Source of the DNA: Flavobacterium sp. KACC 22761
Lineage (GTDB): Bacteria; Bacteroidota; Bacteroidia; Flavobacteriales; Flavobacteriaceae
Assembly: GCF_034058155.1 (NCBI RefSeq)
Contig: NZ_CP139148.1
Location: 2,976,001 to 3,040,000 of the forward strand
Direction of reading: 5' to 3'
Length of the DNA stretch: 64,000 nucleotides
In this document: positions 1 to 9,206 of the stretch, piece after piece
Layout: each line of letters opens with the position of its first letter
Position numbering within the stretch: the stretch's first letter is position 1
The notes under the pieces: generated by a model
Database searches by the model: none
The model's input: the letters and a program-made list of their open reading frames with translations, nothing else
Told to the model about the DNA's origin: nothing
Position numbers and translations under genes: made by a program

Positions 1-579
1 AATCCGATGGATACAATGACGTATTTGGCTTTAAAAGCGACAGGCTTGCCAAAAAACAGAATAATCGGAATGGGAGGGGCGTTAGACAGTTCTCGTTTTA
101 GAACGTATCTTTCACTAGCGCTGGATAAACCTGCAAATGATATTTCGGCGATGGTAATTGGAGGGCACGGTGATACCACTATGATTCCGTTAACTCGTTT
201 GGCATCTTATAATGGAATACCAGTTTCGCAATTTCTTTCAGAAGAAGTGCTTCAAAAAGTAGCGGCTGATACTATGGTTGGCGGAGCGACTCTAACAGGT
301 TTGTTAGGAACTTCGGCTTGGTATGCGCCTGGAGCGTCTGTAGCTTACTTGGTAGATAGTATTTTAAACGATCAGAAAAAAATGATTGCGTGCTCTGTTT
401 TTGTAGAAGGCGAGTACGGACAAAACGATATTTGCATAGGGGTGCCTTGTATAATTGGTAAAAACGGGGTCGAAGAAATTGTTGATATTAATTTAAATGA
501 GCAAGAAAAGGCGCTATTTGCTAAAAGTGCAGATGCAGTTCGTAGCATGAATGATGCCTTAAAGACGATATTAGTATAA
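1..579 (+). CDS. mdh: Malate dehydrogenase, C-terminal part (5' end outside window)
   Basis: The frame is open from base 1, reading NPMDTMTYL, the usual NAD-binding-domain exit of LDH-type malate dehydrogenases, and ends at a TAA at 577-579. The catalytic His lies in GGHGDTT and a substrate Arg in LDSSRFR; the C-terminal helix is complete. The family is about 310 residues, so roughly the last 190 are present. It interconverts malate and oxaloacetate with NAD in the cytosolic TCA cycle. A strong hairpin terminator follows within 25 bases, so it is transcribed independently of secDF. LDH is a possible alternative, but the NPMDTMT segment and the TCA-type motifs favour MDH. Confidence 0.92.
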   Translation, partial: NPMDTMTYLALKATGLPKNRIIGMGGALDSSRFRTYLSLALDKPANDISAMVIGGHGDTTMIPLTRLASYNGIPVSQFLSEEVLQKVAADTMVGGATLTGLLGTSAWYAPGASVAYLVDSILNDQKKMIACSVFVEGEYGQNDICIGVPCIIGKNGVEEIVDINLNEQEKALFAKSADAVRSMNDALKTILV

Positions 580-599
580 TAAAAACGATAAAAAAAAGA

Positions 600-629
600 A
601 AAGGCTGCACTTTTGCAGTCTTTTTTTTG
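600..629 (+). terminator. Rho-independent terminator of mdh
   Basis: An 8-bp stem (AGGCTGCA with TGCAGTCT, one G-U pair) closes a CTTT loop and is followed by eight T. It sits about 20 bases past the mdh stop. Confidence 0.88.
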
Positions 630-649
630 AGATTTAATTAATAAATTAA

Positions 650-680
650 TTGGTTAATATTTTCGTTAATTATATATTTG
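650..680 (+). promoter_or_regulatory. Bacteroidota-type promoter for secDF
   Basis: TTG at 650-652 and TATATTTG at 673-680 are separated by 20 bases, matching the Bacteroidota sigma consensus TTG-N19-TAnnTTTG. A second possible -7 box, TATTTTTG, lies at 717-724 with a TTG 16 bases upstream. Both precede secDF (ATG at 807), leaving a leader of about 80-120 nt. Confidence 0.65.
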
Positions 681-806
681 CTCGGTTTAAAAAAAAATTG
701 GTAATTCGTGATCTCGTATTTTTGTTTTAAAAAATCATGTCAGGGCTTATTTTATCAGGATTTAAAACAAAAACAAATAATAAAACTTAATTAATTTTTA
801 GTAATA

Positions 807-3779
807 ATGCAGAATAAAGGACTTATTAAATTTTTCGCAATTCTATTTGCATTGGTAAGTATTTACCAACTTTCTTTCACTTTTGTGGCAAATAATGTCA
901 AAGGTGAGGCTAAAGCTTTTGCAGGAGATAATCCTGATAAAGAGCTAAAATATTTAGATTCTATTGGTAAAGAGAAAGTATTTGATCTTGGTTTTACTGA
1001 TTTTACTTATAATGAAGTAAAAAACAAGCAACTTAATAAAGGTCTTGACTTAGAAGGAGGAATCAACGTAATTCTTCAAATTTCTATTAAAGACGTTTTG
1101 AAAGGTTTAGCAAACAACTCTAAAAATCCAGTATTTAATAAATCATTAGCTGATGCAACTGCGAACTTAGAAGGAAATAAAACCTATTTAAATAAGTTTT
1201 TTGAAGCTTTTGAAGCAAATTCAAATGGAACTGTGAAATTGGCTTCGCCAGATATTTTTGCAAACAGAAGTTTACAAGGAGAAGGCGGGATTGATTTTCA
1301 AATGACTGATGCGCAAGCTCAAAAAGTAATTAAAAGAAAAGTTGACGAGTCTGTAGAAAGTGCTTATAAAGTATTAAGAGAGCGTATCGACAAATTTGGT
1401 GTAACACAACCAAACATCCAAAAATTAGGAGAAACAGGAAGAATTTTAGTTGAGCTTCCAGGTGCTAAGGATGTTGATAGAATCAAAAAATTATTGGGTG
1501 GAAAAGCACAATTAGAGTTCTGGGAAGCTTTCAAAATTGAAGAAATCGGAAACTTCTTGGTAGCTTCTAATGAGGCTTTGAAAAAGACTGAAATCAAAAA
1601 AACAGAAACTAAAGCTGTTGCTAAAGATTCATTGAATGCTTTATTGACTGATGCTAAAGATTCTGTAGATACAAAAAAAGGAAACAATCCATTATTTGAC
1701 AAAATGATTGGTCAAGGTGGTGGACCAGTTTTAGGATATTTTGCTCCAAAAGATACTGCTACTGTTAACGCATATTTCAAAAGATCAGATATTAGAGTTT
1801 TATTGGGTGCTGACCAACATTATGCAAAATTTGTTTGGAGTAAACCAACTACTTTAAAAGATGCTAAAGGAAAAGAAGTTGAAGCTGTTGAATTATATGC
1901 TTTAAAAGGAAACAGAGACAATGCACCAGCTATGAGCGGTGGTGTTGTAACTGATGCAAAAGATACTTTTGACCAATTAGGAAAACCAGCTGTTTCTATG
2001 CAAATGAACAGCCAAGGTGCTAAAGTTTGGGAAGAATTGACAGGAAGAGCTTTCTCTCAAAAAGGATATATCGCTATTGTATTAGATGATATCGTTTATT
2101 CTGCCCCAGGTGTTACTAGCGGACCAATCGCTGGAGGAAGATCTGAAATTACAGGATCTTTTGATGTTGCTGAAACTAAAGATTTAGCGAACGTATTAAA
2201 TGCAGGTAAATTACCAGCTTCTGCAGATATTATTCAATCAACTGTTGTTGGTCCATCTTTGGGTCAGGCTGCTATTGATGCAGGAACAATTTCTTCTGTA
2301 TTAGGTTTCTTATTAGTTTGCGTTTGGATGGTATTCTATTATGGTAAAGCGGGTTGGTATGCAAACCTTGCATTATTATTGAACTTACTATTCTTATTCG
2401 GAATTATGGCAAGTTTTGGTTTCGTATTAACGTTACCAGGTATTGCAGGTATCGTATTAACATTAGGTACTGCGGTAGATGCGAACATTATTATCTATGA
2501 AAGAGCGAAAGAGGAATTGCGTGAAGGAAAATCATTATCTGAGGCAGTTACTGCTTCTTATGGATGGCATGGTGCAATGCGTTCTATTATTGATGCTAAC
2601 GTTACTCACGTTTTAACTGGAGCTATCTTATTCATCTTTGGAACAGGACCAATTAAAGGTTTTGCCTTGACATTGTTAATCGGTATTGTGACTTCATTGT
2701 TTACATCGATCTTTATTGCTAGAATTTTTATTGACAGAAATATCGCTGGAAAAGCTGATTTGACTTTCTGTACAAACATTACTAAAAACTGGTTTACTAA
2801 TTTCCACTTTGACTTTATCAAAATCAAAAAATTCACTTATATCTTCTCTTCAATTGTTGTTGTAGTAAGTTTAGTTTCTATCTTCTTCGTTAACGGATTA
2901 GATGAAGGTGTTGATTTTGTTGGAGGTAGAACTTTCCAAGTTAAATTTGAAAAGCCAATTGATGCAACTGCAGTTTCGGATGAATTATCTGCAGCTTTCG
3001 GAACTCCGGTTGAAGCTAAAGTTTTAGGTGATGATGATCAATTGAAAATCACAACTAAATATAAAATTAAAGAAGATGGTGTTGCTATCGATGAGGAAGT
3101 AAACCAAAAATTATACGCTGGATTACAGAAATATTTCCCAAATACTACTTACGATAAATTCATCAACTCTTTTGATGGTAAAAAAGTAGGGGTATTGCAA
3201 GCTTCTAAAGTTGGAGCTTCGATTTCTGAGGATATCAAAACGAACTCTTACTGGGCGGTTCTTGGTGCAATGGCAGTTATTTTCTTATACTTAATGGTTT
3301 CTTTCCGTAAATGGCAATATTCATTAGGTGCGATTGCAGCGGTTGCGCACGACGTAATCTTTGTATTAGGAATCTACTCTTTATGCTATAAATTCATGCC
3401 TTTCCACATGGAAATGGATCAGCACTTCATTGCTGCGATTCTAACAGTAATTGGTTACTCTATGAACGATACTGTAATTGTATTTGATAGAATTAGAGAG
3501 TTTATCATTGGAAACCGTAAAGGAACTTTTGAAGATATCGTAAACGCTTCGATTAATACTACATTATCAAGAACATTGAATACTTCATTAATGATGATTA
3601 TCGTATTGTTGACAATGTTCATCTTCGGTGGTGAGTCAATTAGAGGATTTATCTTCGCTATGTTGATCGGTATTATTGTAGGTACTTACTCTTCATTATT
3701 TATTGCTACACCAGTATTGGTGGATACAATTTCAAGTGATGATAAGCATTCAATTGAAGACAAACACAATAAGGCTTAA
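807..3779 (+). CDS. secDF: Fused protein-export translocase subunit SecD/SecF
   Basis: This 990-residue protein joins SecD and SecF, as is normal in Bacteroidota; it uses the proton motive force to pull exported proteins through SecYEG. An N-terminal membrane helix (about residues 7-27) is followed by the SecD signature LDLEGGINVIL (about 79-90), the large periplasmic P1 region, and SecD helices carrying GTAVDANIIIYERAKEELREG. The SecF half starts with a new helix and VDFVGGRTFQVKFE and ends with helices containing IGYSMNDTVIVFDRIRE. Twelve membrane segments are expected. An insert rich in Lys/Asp (about residues 260-300) lies in the periplasmic part. It is monocistronic, with its own promoter and terminator. 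Confidence 0.97.
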   Translation: MQNKGLIKFFAILFALVSIYQLSFTFVANNVKGEAKAFAGDNPDKELKYLDSIGKEKVFDLGFTDFTYNEVKNKQLNKGLDLEGGINVILQISIKDVLKGLANNSKNPVFNKSLADATANLEGNKTYLNKFFEAFEANSNGTVKLASPDIFANRSLQGEGGIDFQMTDAQAQKVIKRKVDESVESAYKVLRERIDKFGVTQPNIQKLGETGRILVELPGAKDVDRIKKLLGGKAQLEFWEAFKIEEIGNFLVASNEALKKTEIKKTETKAVAKDSLNALLTDAKDSVDTKKGNNPLFDKMIGQGGGPVLGYFAPKDTATVNAYFKRSDIRVLLGADQHYAKFVWSKPTTLKDAKGKEVEAVELYALKGNRDNAPAMSGGVVTDAKDTFDQLGKPAVSMQMNSQGAKVWEELTGRAFSQKGYIAIVLDDIVYSAPGVTSGPIAGGRSEITGSFDVAETKDLANVLNAGKLPASADIIQSTVVGPSLGQAAIDAGTISSVLGFLLVCVWMVFYYGKAGWYANLALLLNLLFLFGIMASFGFVLTLPGIAGIVLTLGTAVDANIIIYERAKEELREGKSLSEAVTASYGWHGAMRSIIDANVTHVLTGAILFIFGTGPIKGFALTLLIGIVTSLFTSIFIARIFIDRNIAGKADLTFCTNITKNWFTNFHFDFIKIKKFTYIFSSIVVVVSLVSIFFVNGLDEGVDFVGGRTFQVKFEKPIDATAVSDELSAAFGTPVEAKVLGDDDQLKITTKYKIKEDGVAIDEEVNQKLYAGLQKYFPNTTYDKFINSFDGKKVGVLQASKVGASISEDIKTNSYWAVLGAMAVIFLYLMVSFRKWQYSLGAIAAVAHDVIFVLGIYSLCYKFMPFHMEMDQHFIAAILTVIGYSMNDTVIVFDRIREFIIGNRKGTFEDIVNASINTTLSRTLNTSLMMIIVLLTMFIFGGESIRGFIFAMLIGIIVGTYSSLFIATPVLVDTISSDDKHSIEDKHNKA

Positions 3780-3802
3780 TTAAAACCTTATTTTTAAATA
3801 GA

Positions 3803-3834
3803 AAAAGATCCAGTGAAAACTGGATCTTTTTTTT
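3803..3834 (+). terminator. Rho-independent terminator of secDF
   Basis: A 10-bp stem (AAAGATCCAG with CTGGATCTTT) with loop TGAAAA is followed by eight or more T, 25 bases after the secDF stop. Confidence 0.9.
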
Positions 3835-4005
3835 GTGCCATAATAATATTTGAGTCTTTTGTTTTTAAGTAGAATTGTATCTGTAAGTTTAGATTAAAAT
3901 ACCGCTAAAAGAGATTTGTTTTTCTTCATTTCCAGTTTAAATTGGATTTGATCAAGGGTTTAAATTTGGTTTGGCGGAAAGAACTTTTGAAAACAAATAC
4001 TTCTT

Positions 4006-4080
4006 GTCTAGCCCCGATGGAAGTGGTATCCTTTTTCCTGCTTCTTTAGCAGGGAAAAGATATAGCGGACAGCGGGACGT
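4006..4080 (+). ncRNA. Structured RNA-like intergenic element resembling the flavo-1 motif
   Basis: The 460-base gap between secDF and lgt holds no ORF but contains a folded element. A 12-bp hairpin (4031-4042 with 4048-4059, loop TCTTT) sits between conserved-looking flanks: TAGCCCCGATGG on the left and AGATATAGCGGACAGCGGG on the right, whose CCCG and CGGG can pair to close the structure. These flanks resemble from memory a repeated Bacteroidota RNA motif called flavo-1. Orientation is assigned from the TAGCCCCGAT flank. Function is unknown. A covariance-model search would decide the identity. Confidence 0.5.
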
Positions 4081-4187
4081 TGTTTCTTTTGAAAGAATAA
4101 ATTTCTGCTTCTGATAATTCGATAAGTTGAAGAAGTTGGTCGGATTTGATATGAATGTAATTTTTTAATGAGGAATTCTTAAAGCAA

Positions 4188-4226
4188 AAAAAAAGCCCAA
4201 TATTTTTAAATATTGGGCTTTTTTGT
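4188..4226 (-). terminator. Terminator downstream of lgt
   Basis: A near-perfect palindrome (AAAGCCCAATATTT with AAATATTGGGCTTT) begins 15 bases after the lgt stop and gives a T-run on the minus strand. A T-run is also present on the plus strand, so it may act in both directions. Confidence 0.88.
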
Positions 4227-4240
4227 AATTATTTGATTTT

Positions 4241-5173
4241 TTAAGATGTTGCTAAAGGATTTCTTTGTGCTCTAATGATAAAGAAAAGACCGATTATGAT
4301 AAATGGTATGCTTAACCATTGTCCTGTTGAGAATAGGCCTAATTCGCTCTCAAAACCGCCTTGGCTTTCTTTTACAAACTCAACGATAAAACGTACAACA
4401 AATAAAAGTACTAAAAACAACCCGAAAAGGTAGCCAGATTTAAGTCTTGCATTTGTTTTCCAGTATAAGAAGTATAAAATTGCAAATACAAAAATGTAGC
4501 AAAATGCTTCGTATAATTGAGTTGGGTGTTTAGCTGGGACTTGAGCTAATAAATCAGCAAATTTTGGGTCGTGCGCGATTGCGTTGTAAGCTTCTTTTGG
4601 ATTTGTAATTCCAGTTTTTTGTACAGCATCATTTTTGCTAAATGTATCGTGCAAAAAACGAATTCCGAAAGCAGATGTTGTTTCGTGTCCGATAATTTCT
4701 GAATTGAAGAAATTTCCAAGACGTACGAAAATTGCACCGCTAGCAACCGGAATAACAACACGATCTAAAATCCATAATAATGGACGTTTTAAAATCATTT
4801 TGCTATAGAAATACATTGCAACGATAATTGAGATTGCTGCGCCATGACTTGCTAAACCTTGGTAGCCTGTGAATTCAAATTTTGGTTCAAATCGGAAAGG
4901 AAGAATGATTTCTAATAAATGATTTCTGAAATATTCCCAATCGTAAAAGAAAACATGTCCTAAACGCGCGCCGGCTAAAGTAGCAAGAACCGTCCAAACA
5001 AATAAAGAATCCAATTTGTCAAGCGATTCGTTTTCGCGTTCGAAAATCTTTTTCATTAGGTACCATCCTAAACCAAAGGCAATTACGAACATTAAACTAT
5101 AATAGCGAATCATAAAAAATCCTAAATCGATTCCTTCTGAAGGATTCCAAACCATGTTTAAGGCGTGTGTCAT
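4241..5173 (-). CDS. lgt: Prolipoprotein diacylglyceryl transferase
   Basis: This 310-residue inner-membrane enzyme transfers diacylglycerol from phosphatidylglycerol to the lipobox cysteine of prolipoproteins. Family marks are the RLGNFFNSEIIG segment (the R-x-GN-x-x-N-x-E signature), GLASHGAAISI with the conserved His, and HPTQLYEAF near the C-terminal third; about seven membrane helices are visible. It is the last gene of a leftward set after cysS and yidD, 66 bases past yidD, and a strong terminator follows. The window encodes several lipoproteins that would be substrates. Confidence 0.96.
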   Translation of the reverse strand: MTHALNMVWNPSEGIDLGFFMIRYYSLMFVIAFGLGWYLMKKIFERENESLDKLDSLFVWTVLATLAGARLGHVFFYDWEYFRNHLLEIILPFRFEPKFEFTGYQGLASHGAAISIIVAMYFYSKMILKRPLLWILDRVVIPVASGAIFVRLGNFFNSEIIGHETTSAFGIRFLHDTFSKNDAVQKTGITNPKEAYNAIAHDPKFADLLAQVPAKHPTQLYEAFCYIFVFAILYFLYWKTNARLKSGYLFGLFLVLLFVVRFIVEFVKESQGGFESELGLFSTGQWLSIPFIIIGLFFIIRAQRNPLATS

Positions 5174-5239
5174 GTAATATTGTGTTTTGTATTAATTGTA
5201 AAAATAAATATTTAAAGCAGAGTTCCTCTTTATAAAAAG

Positions 5240-5479
5240 TTAATGTTTGTGTGAACATTTCTTTTCTGGAACGGGATCATAACCGGTTCTTCCCCAAGGA
5301 TGACAGCTCAAAATACGCTTCATTCCGAGATAACCTCCATAAAATAATCCGTGTTTTTGAAGAGCTTCGATCATGTAGCTGGAACATGTTGGCTCAAATC
5401 GGCATGACGCTGGTGTAAAGGGCGAAATGGCGGTTTGATAAAAGCGCACTAATAAAACAAATGGAGTGATGGCTTTCAT
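5240..5479 (-). CDS. yidD: Membrane protein insertion efficiency factor YidD
   Basis: A 79-residue protein with the complete YidD fingerprint: an N-terminal amphipathic helix ([13 protein letters not shown]), then [19 protein letters not shown] and [13 protein letters not shown]. The family sits on the inner membrane near YidC/Sec and helps membrane protein insertion. It lies 20 bases downstream of cysS and 66 bases upstream of lgt, so it is probably co-transcribed with both. The Cys/His-rich tail KKCSHKH is typical. Confidence 0.95.
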   Translation of the reverse strand: MKAITPFVLLVRFYQTAISPFTPASCRFEPTCSSYMIEALQKHGLFYGGYLGMKRILSCHPWGRTGYDPVPEKKCSHKH

Positions 5480-5499
5480 GGGTTTATGAAATGACTTTT

Positions 5500-6978
5500 T
5501 TAAATAGAAAAGCTGGTGCCTTCTTTTCCGTCTTTCAATTGAATTCCTAAGGCAATCAATTGATCACGGATTTGGTCTGAAAGCGCAAAGTTTTTATCTG
5601 CTCTGGCTTGATTTCTCATTGCGATAAGCATGTTTACAACGCCTTCTAGTTTATCGTTATTGCTGTCAGAAGCTTTTTCGTCGCTTAGGCCTAAAACATC
5701 AAAAACAAAAGCATTGATTGCAGTTGTAAAGGTTTTTAGATCTTCGGCAGAAATAGTTTCTTTTCCATCTTTCAATAAATTAATATAACGAACGCCTTCA
5801 AATAAATGAGCAATTAAAATTGGCGTATTGAAGTCGTCATTCATGGCATCGTAGCATAATTGTTTCCATGCTCCGAAGTCAATAGAGCTTGAATTTCCTG
5901 CAGCAATATTTGGCAATGCATCAAGCGCTTCCATTAATCTTTTGTATCCTTTTTCCGCGGCAGTAATGGCATCATCAGAGAAATCCAAAATGCTTCTATA
6001 ATGTGCTTGCAACATGAAAAAACGAGTTACTGAAGCTGAAAATGCTTTGCTCAAAATGGTGTTGTCTCCGCTTAAAATTTCTCCTGGCAAAATATTATTT
6101 CCAGTAGATTTTGCCATTTTCTTTCCGTTTAGGGTAAGCATGTTGGCATGCATCCAGTAATTTACCGGAGATTGTCCTGTGCAAGCTTCATTTTGTGCAA
6201 TTTCGCATTCGTGGTGAGGGAATTTTAAATCCATTCCGCCTCCATGAATGTCAAAATGATTTCCTAGGTATTTAGTGCTCATTGCGGTACATTCTAAGTG
6301 CCAGCCTGGAAAACCGTCGCTCCAAGGTGAAGGCCATCTCATGATATGTTCTGGTTCAGCTTTTTTCCAAAGTGCGAAATCCTGAGGGTTTCTCTTGTCA
6401 GATTGTCCGTCTAGATCGCGTGTGTTGGCAAGCATATCCTCAATATTTCGGCCACTTAAAATTCCGTAATTATTGGTTTCATTGTATTTTACAACATCAA
6501 AATAAACTGATCCGTTGGCAACATAGCCAATTCCTTTATCAATAATTTTTTTGATGATTTCGATTTGCTCAATAATATGTCCAGTTGCTGTTGGTTCAAT
6601 ACTTGGCGGCAAAAAGTTGAAAGCTTTTAGAATGTCATGAAAATCGACCGTATAGCGCTGTACCACTTCCATAGGTTCTAATTGCTCTAAACGTGCTTTT
6701 TTAGCAATTTTATCTTCACCTTCATCAACATCATCTACAATATGTCCTACGTCGGTAATATTTCGAACGTAACGAACTTTATAATCCAAATGAAGAAAGT
6801 ATCTGAAAATTACATCAAAAGACATAAAAGTTCTCACATTTCCTAAGTGAACATTGCTATATACTGTTGGTCCACAAACATACATTCCAACATTTCCTTC
6901 ATGGATTGGTTTGAAATCTTCTTTTTCACCCGAAAGTGAATTGTATATTTTTAGGGGCTGACTGCTATATAGTGGCAT
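5500..6978 (-). CDS. cysS: Cysteine--tRNA ligase
   Basis: This 492-residue class I synthetase charges tRNA-Cys. The [13 protein letters not shown] segment (about residue 35) carries the HIGH-type HLGN motif and a zinc Cys, LECTAMS and [11 protein letters not shown] supply the other zinc ligands, and KMAKSTGN is the KMSKS-type loop. The length equals the usual 460-500. The leftward order is S23 gene, cysS, yidD, lgt, with only 20 bases to yidD. The upstream side is occupied by the inverted-repeat-framed S23 gene, which separates it from folE. Confidence 0.97.
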   Translation of the reverse strand: MPLYSSQPLKIYNSLSGEKEDFKPIHEGNVGMYVCGPTVYSNVHLGNVRTFMSFDVIFRYFLHLDYKVRYVRNITDVGHIVDDVDEGEDKIAKKARLEQLEPMEVVQRYTVDFHDILKAFNFLPPSIEPTATGHIIEQIEIIKKIIDKGIGYVANGSVYFDVVKYNETNNYGILSGRNIEDMLANTRDLDGQSDKRNPQDFALWKKAEPEHIMRWPSPWSDGFPGWHLECTAMSTKYLGNHFDIHGGGMDLKFPHHECEIAQNEACTGQSPVNYWMHANMLTLNGKKMAKSTGNNILPGEILSGDNTILSKAFSASVTRFFMLQAHYRSILDFSDDAITAAEKGYKRLMEALDALPNIAAGNSSSIDFGAWKQLCYDAMNDDFNTPILIAHLFEGVRYINLLKDGKETISAEDLKTFTTAINAFVFDVLGLSDEKASDSNNDKLEGVVNMLIAMRNQARADKNFALSDQIRDQLIALGIQLKDGKEGTSFSI

Positions 6979-6996
6979 ATTTTTTTAATGTTTGTT

Positions 6997-7457
6997 GTTT
7001 ATTGTTTTTGGTTTATTGTTTTGGCCGAAAATGCTATTTGAATTTAAGTCCTTTTATTTCGCAATTATTTAAATAGTTCATCATTGCTCCAATTTTATTT
7101 TTAACCAATTCTATGCTTTCGTTTAATTTCAAGTGTTGTTCTTCACTGATCAATTTTTTGTCAAATGCTCTGTATGATTGTGATTTTACTTCTCCGGCAG
7201 AACCCTTCGCAATACTTAAAAAATTGATAAATTCTCTGTTTCCATTTCGTTCAAAACCTTCAGCAATATTATCCATGATAGAACCTGAACTTCTGTCAAT
7301 TTGATCTTTAAGTGAATAGTTTGTTTTTAAGTTTGTATTTTGAATAAGGAATTCAATTTGTTGGCAAATTGTTCTTGCTAATCTCCAAATTTCTAAATCT
7401 TCGAATTTTTCTATTTTCGCCATGTCAACAACAAACTATTAACCAAAAACAATAAAC
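6997..7457. repeat. 17-bp perfect inverted repeats framing the S23 four-helix-bundle gene
   Basis: GTTTATTGTTTTTGGTT at 6997-7013 recurs exactly, inverted, at 7441-7457. The enclosed 427 bases hold only the four-helix-bundle gene. The right arm ends three bases before the folE stop codon and the left arm begins 19 bases upstream of the cysS start, so the unit fills the whole folE-cysS gap. No transposase is inside. Confidence 0.8.
7034..7423 (-). CDS. Four-helix bundle protein (23S rRNA intervening-sequence / S23 family)
   Basis: This 129-residue all-helical protein matches the S23 or IVS-encoded four-helix bundle family: KFEDLEIWRLAR at the start, then LKDQIDRSSGSIMDNIAEGFERNGNREFINFLSIAKGS and EVKSQSYRAFD. 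Members occur inside 23S rRNA intervening sequences and as stand-alone genes; they resemble the accessory Avd protein of diversity-generating retroelements, but a biochemical role is not established. Here it is stand-alone, inserted between folE and cysS and framed by 17-bp inverted repeats, which suggests mobility. No reverse transcriptase is nearby. Confidence 0.85.
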   Translation of the reverse strand: MAKIEKFEDLEIWRLARTICQQIEFLIQNTNLKTNYSLKDQIDRSSGSIMDNIAEGFERNGNREFINFLSIAKGSAGEVKSQSYRAFDKKLISEEQHLKLNESIELVKNKIGAMMNYLNNCEIKGLKFK

Positions 7458-7460
7458 TTT

Positions 7461-8132
7461 TTAAAATTGAGTGTCTAGTTTGATATAATCTAAGAATTCT
7501 CTTTTCGTTTGAGGGTCTTTGAATTTTCCGCCGAATTCAGATGTTACTGTACTGCTTTCGATATCTTTAATTCCGCGAGAGTTTACGCAAAGGTGTTTTG
7601 CATCAATAACGCAAGCCACATCTTCTGTTCCTAAAGCTTTTTGAAGTTCTTGAACAATCTGCATTGTTAAACGCTCCTGTACCTGAGGTCTTTTTGCATA
7701 ATACTCCACGATACGGTTCATTTTTGATAAACCAATCACGCGTCCGCTGGAGATATAAGCTACGTGAGCACGTCCAATGATTGGCAATAAATGATGTTCA
7801 CAAGTAGAATAAACAGTAATGTTTTTTTCTACCAACATTTCTCCGTATTTGTAATTGTTGTCAAAAGTTGAGGCTTTTGGCTGTTTTGCAGGGTTTAAAC
7901 CGCCAAAAATTTCTTTTACAAACATTTTAGCAACTCGGTTTGGAGTTCCTTTTATGCTGTCGTCTGTTAAATCCATTCCAAGAGTCTGCAGAATGCTTTC
8001 AACATCTTTTTTAATTTTCTCTATTTTTTCTTCATCAGTGATATCAAAAGCATCCGCTCTAAGAGGGTTTTTTGCATTACTGCTGAAATGATTGTCACCT
8101 ATTTCGTCTAAAAAATCTTCGTTGTTTATCAT
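7461..8132 (-). CDS. folE: GTP cyclohydrolase I
   Basis: This 223-residue cytosolic enzyme makes 7,8-dihydroneopterin triphosphate, the first step toward folate and other pterins. The zinc ligands are in STCEHHLLP (Cys and His) and KHLCVNSRG (Cys), and the family segments IGLSKMNRIVEYYAKRPQVQERLT and VACVIDAKHLC are present. The N-terminal 40 residues are variable and acidic, as usual. It leads the leftward set toward the S23 gene, cysS, yidD and lgt. The minus-strand upstream region has only a near-consensus -7 box (TATCTTTA). Confidence 0.96.
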   Translation of the reverse strand: MINNEDFLDEIGDNHFSSNAKNPLRADAFDITDEEKIEKIKKDVESILQTLGMDLTDDSIKGTPNRVAKMFVKEIFGGLNPAKQPKASTFDNNYKYGEMLVEKNITVYSTCEHHLLPIIGRAHVAYISSGRVIGLSKMNRIVEYYAKRPQVQERLTMQIVQELQKALGTEDVACVIDAKHLCVNSRGIKDIESSTVTSEFGGKFKDPQTKREFLDYIKLDTQF

Positions 8133-8300
8133 TAAAAACTACTATTATAATGGGTATATCTTTTTAAGGCGGTAAAGATAATTAATAAATGGGAAACCTT
8201 TTCTATGGTTTTTACTATTTAATTGCTACTTTTTGGATATAATCTAAATTAATGCGGTTTAAATGTATTTTGGTCCAACGTTTTTCTCTATACATTTTTA

Positions 8301-9053
8301 TTAATTGAAAAAAACGGCATAAGTACGTATGAAATCAATTGAGAAATCTGCAAATGCAAATTTGTGGTTCTCGGTGTTTTCTCCAGTAGGGAATTTTTTC
8401 ATAGACTGATATTTGGTTATTTCACTTTCTGGATTTGTAAATCCGTAATTATAAGCAGTGGCATAAAATCTAATTTTTTCTTGAGTGTTTTTGAAACCCA
8501 TATTTTGATATTTATACTCAGCCACAAACCAGAATATTTTTAAATATCGCAATTGCCATTGAAAATTTTCTAAGCGAGTTATTCTTTCTTTTCGTGCTTC
8601 TTTTTCATTTTTATTTTGGATGATAATCCAATGAAAAGATTTTAGACTTTCGGTGCTAGCAATGTAATTTTCTAAGTTTTCTAAAAAAGAAGGTTTCATT
8701 TGAAAGTAACCCGTTGAGAAATCAGATGCTTCTTTTCCGTTATTTACATATAAAACTCTGTTTGAGGTGGTTTCTAAATAATCAGAATAAGAATCATATC
8801 TAATAATTTCTGGAAACGCAATAGATAAAATTTGTGCTTTTTCGGTTGTATTGAGTTCTATGTCAATGAATTTCTTTTTCTTTTTTAATAACGAAAAAGC
8901 ACGATTCATTTCTTTACGATAATATCCGATGCCTTCGCTTTTGAAATTAAAAGCAAATAGGATTTTAGAATTAGTATTTGCATCTGTACTATTTTTATTT
9001 GTAGCAGATGTGGGTATTAGAAATAGAAATAATATTGCAATTAACTTTTTCAT
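8301..9053 (-). CDS. Secreted protein of unknown function, possibly lysozyme/transglycosylase-like
   Basis: The chosen start is the ATG at 9053 because it begins a clear signal peptide (MKKLIAILFLFLIPTSA); a longer in-frame start at 9140 would add 29 residues before it and run into the upstream terminator. The mature protein, about 230 residues, contains IAFPEIIRYDSYSDYLET and, about 30 residues later, FSTGYFQMKPSFLENLE. A Glu followed by a G-x-F-Q-M-x-P-S segment is reminiscent of lysozyme-fold transglycosylases, but this resemblance is weak and the family was not identified with certainty. It is likely periplasmic or outer-membrane facing. Confidence 0.6.
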   Translation of the reverse strand: MKKLIAILFLFLIPTSATNKNSTDANTNSKILFAFNFKSEGIGYYRKEMNRAFSLLKKKKKFIDIELNTTEKAQILSIAFPEIIRYDSYSDYLETTSNRVLYVNNGKEASDFSTGYFQMKPSFLENLENYIASTESLKSFHWIIIQNKNEKEARKERITRLENFQWQLRYLKIFWFVAEYKYQNMGFKNTQEKIRFYATAYNYGFTNPESEITKYQSMKKFPTGENTENHKFAFADFSIDFIRTYAVFFN

Positions 9054-9143
9054 GTTAAAAGTCTTTAATTCTATGTCTAAATTACTAATAAACTGAGTAT
9101 TATAAAGGCTGTCTCGGAAGTTATTTTTTAAAAAAAACATTGC

Positions 9144-9186
9144 AAAAAAAAATCTGTTTCAACATATATGTCAAAACAGATTTTAG
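9144..9186 (-). terminator. Terminator of the aminotransferase gene
   Basis: On the minus strand a stem AAAATCTGTTT pairs with AAACAGATTTT across a short AT loop, followed by a T-run, about 25 bases past the aminotransferase stop. Confidence 0.82.
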
Positions 9187-9206
9187 ATTAAGTTAGTTCA
9201 GTTTTT

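Noticed and set aside
1364..1702. Long open frame on the minus strand inside secDF
   Set aside because: It is fully inside a confidently identified gene, has no domain features and arises from antisense codon bias, as do similar frames within valS, katG, topB and others.
6997..7457. Insertion sequence
   Set aside because: Inverted arms are present but the only gene is an S23 four-helix-bundle protein; no transposase and no obvious target duplication was seen.
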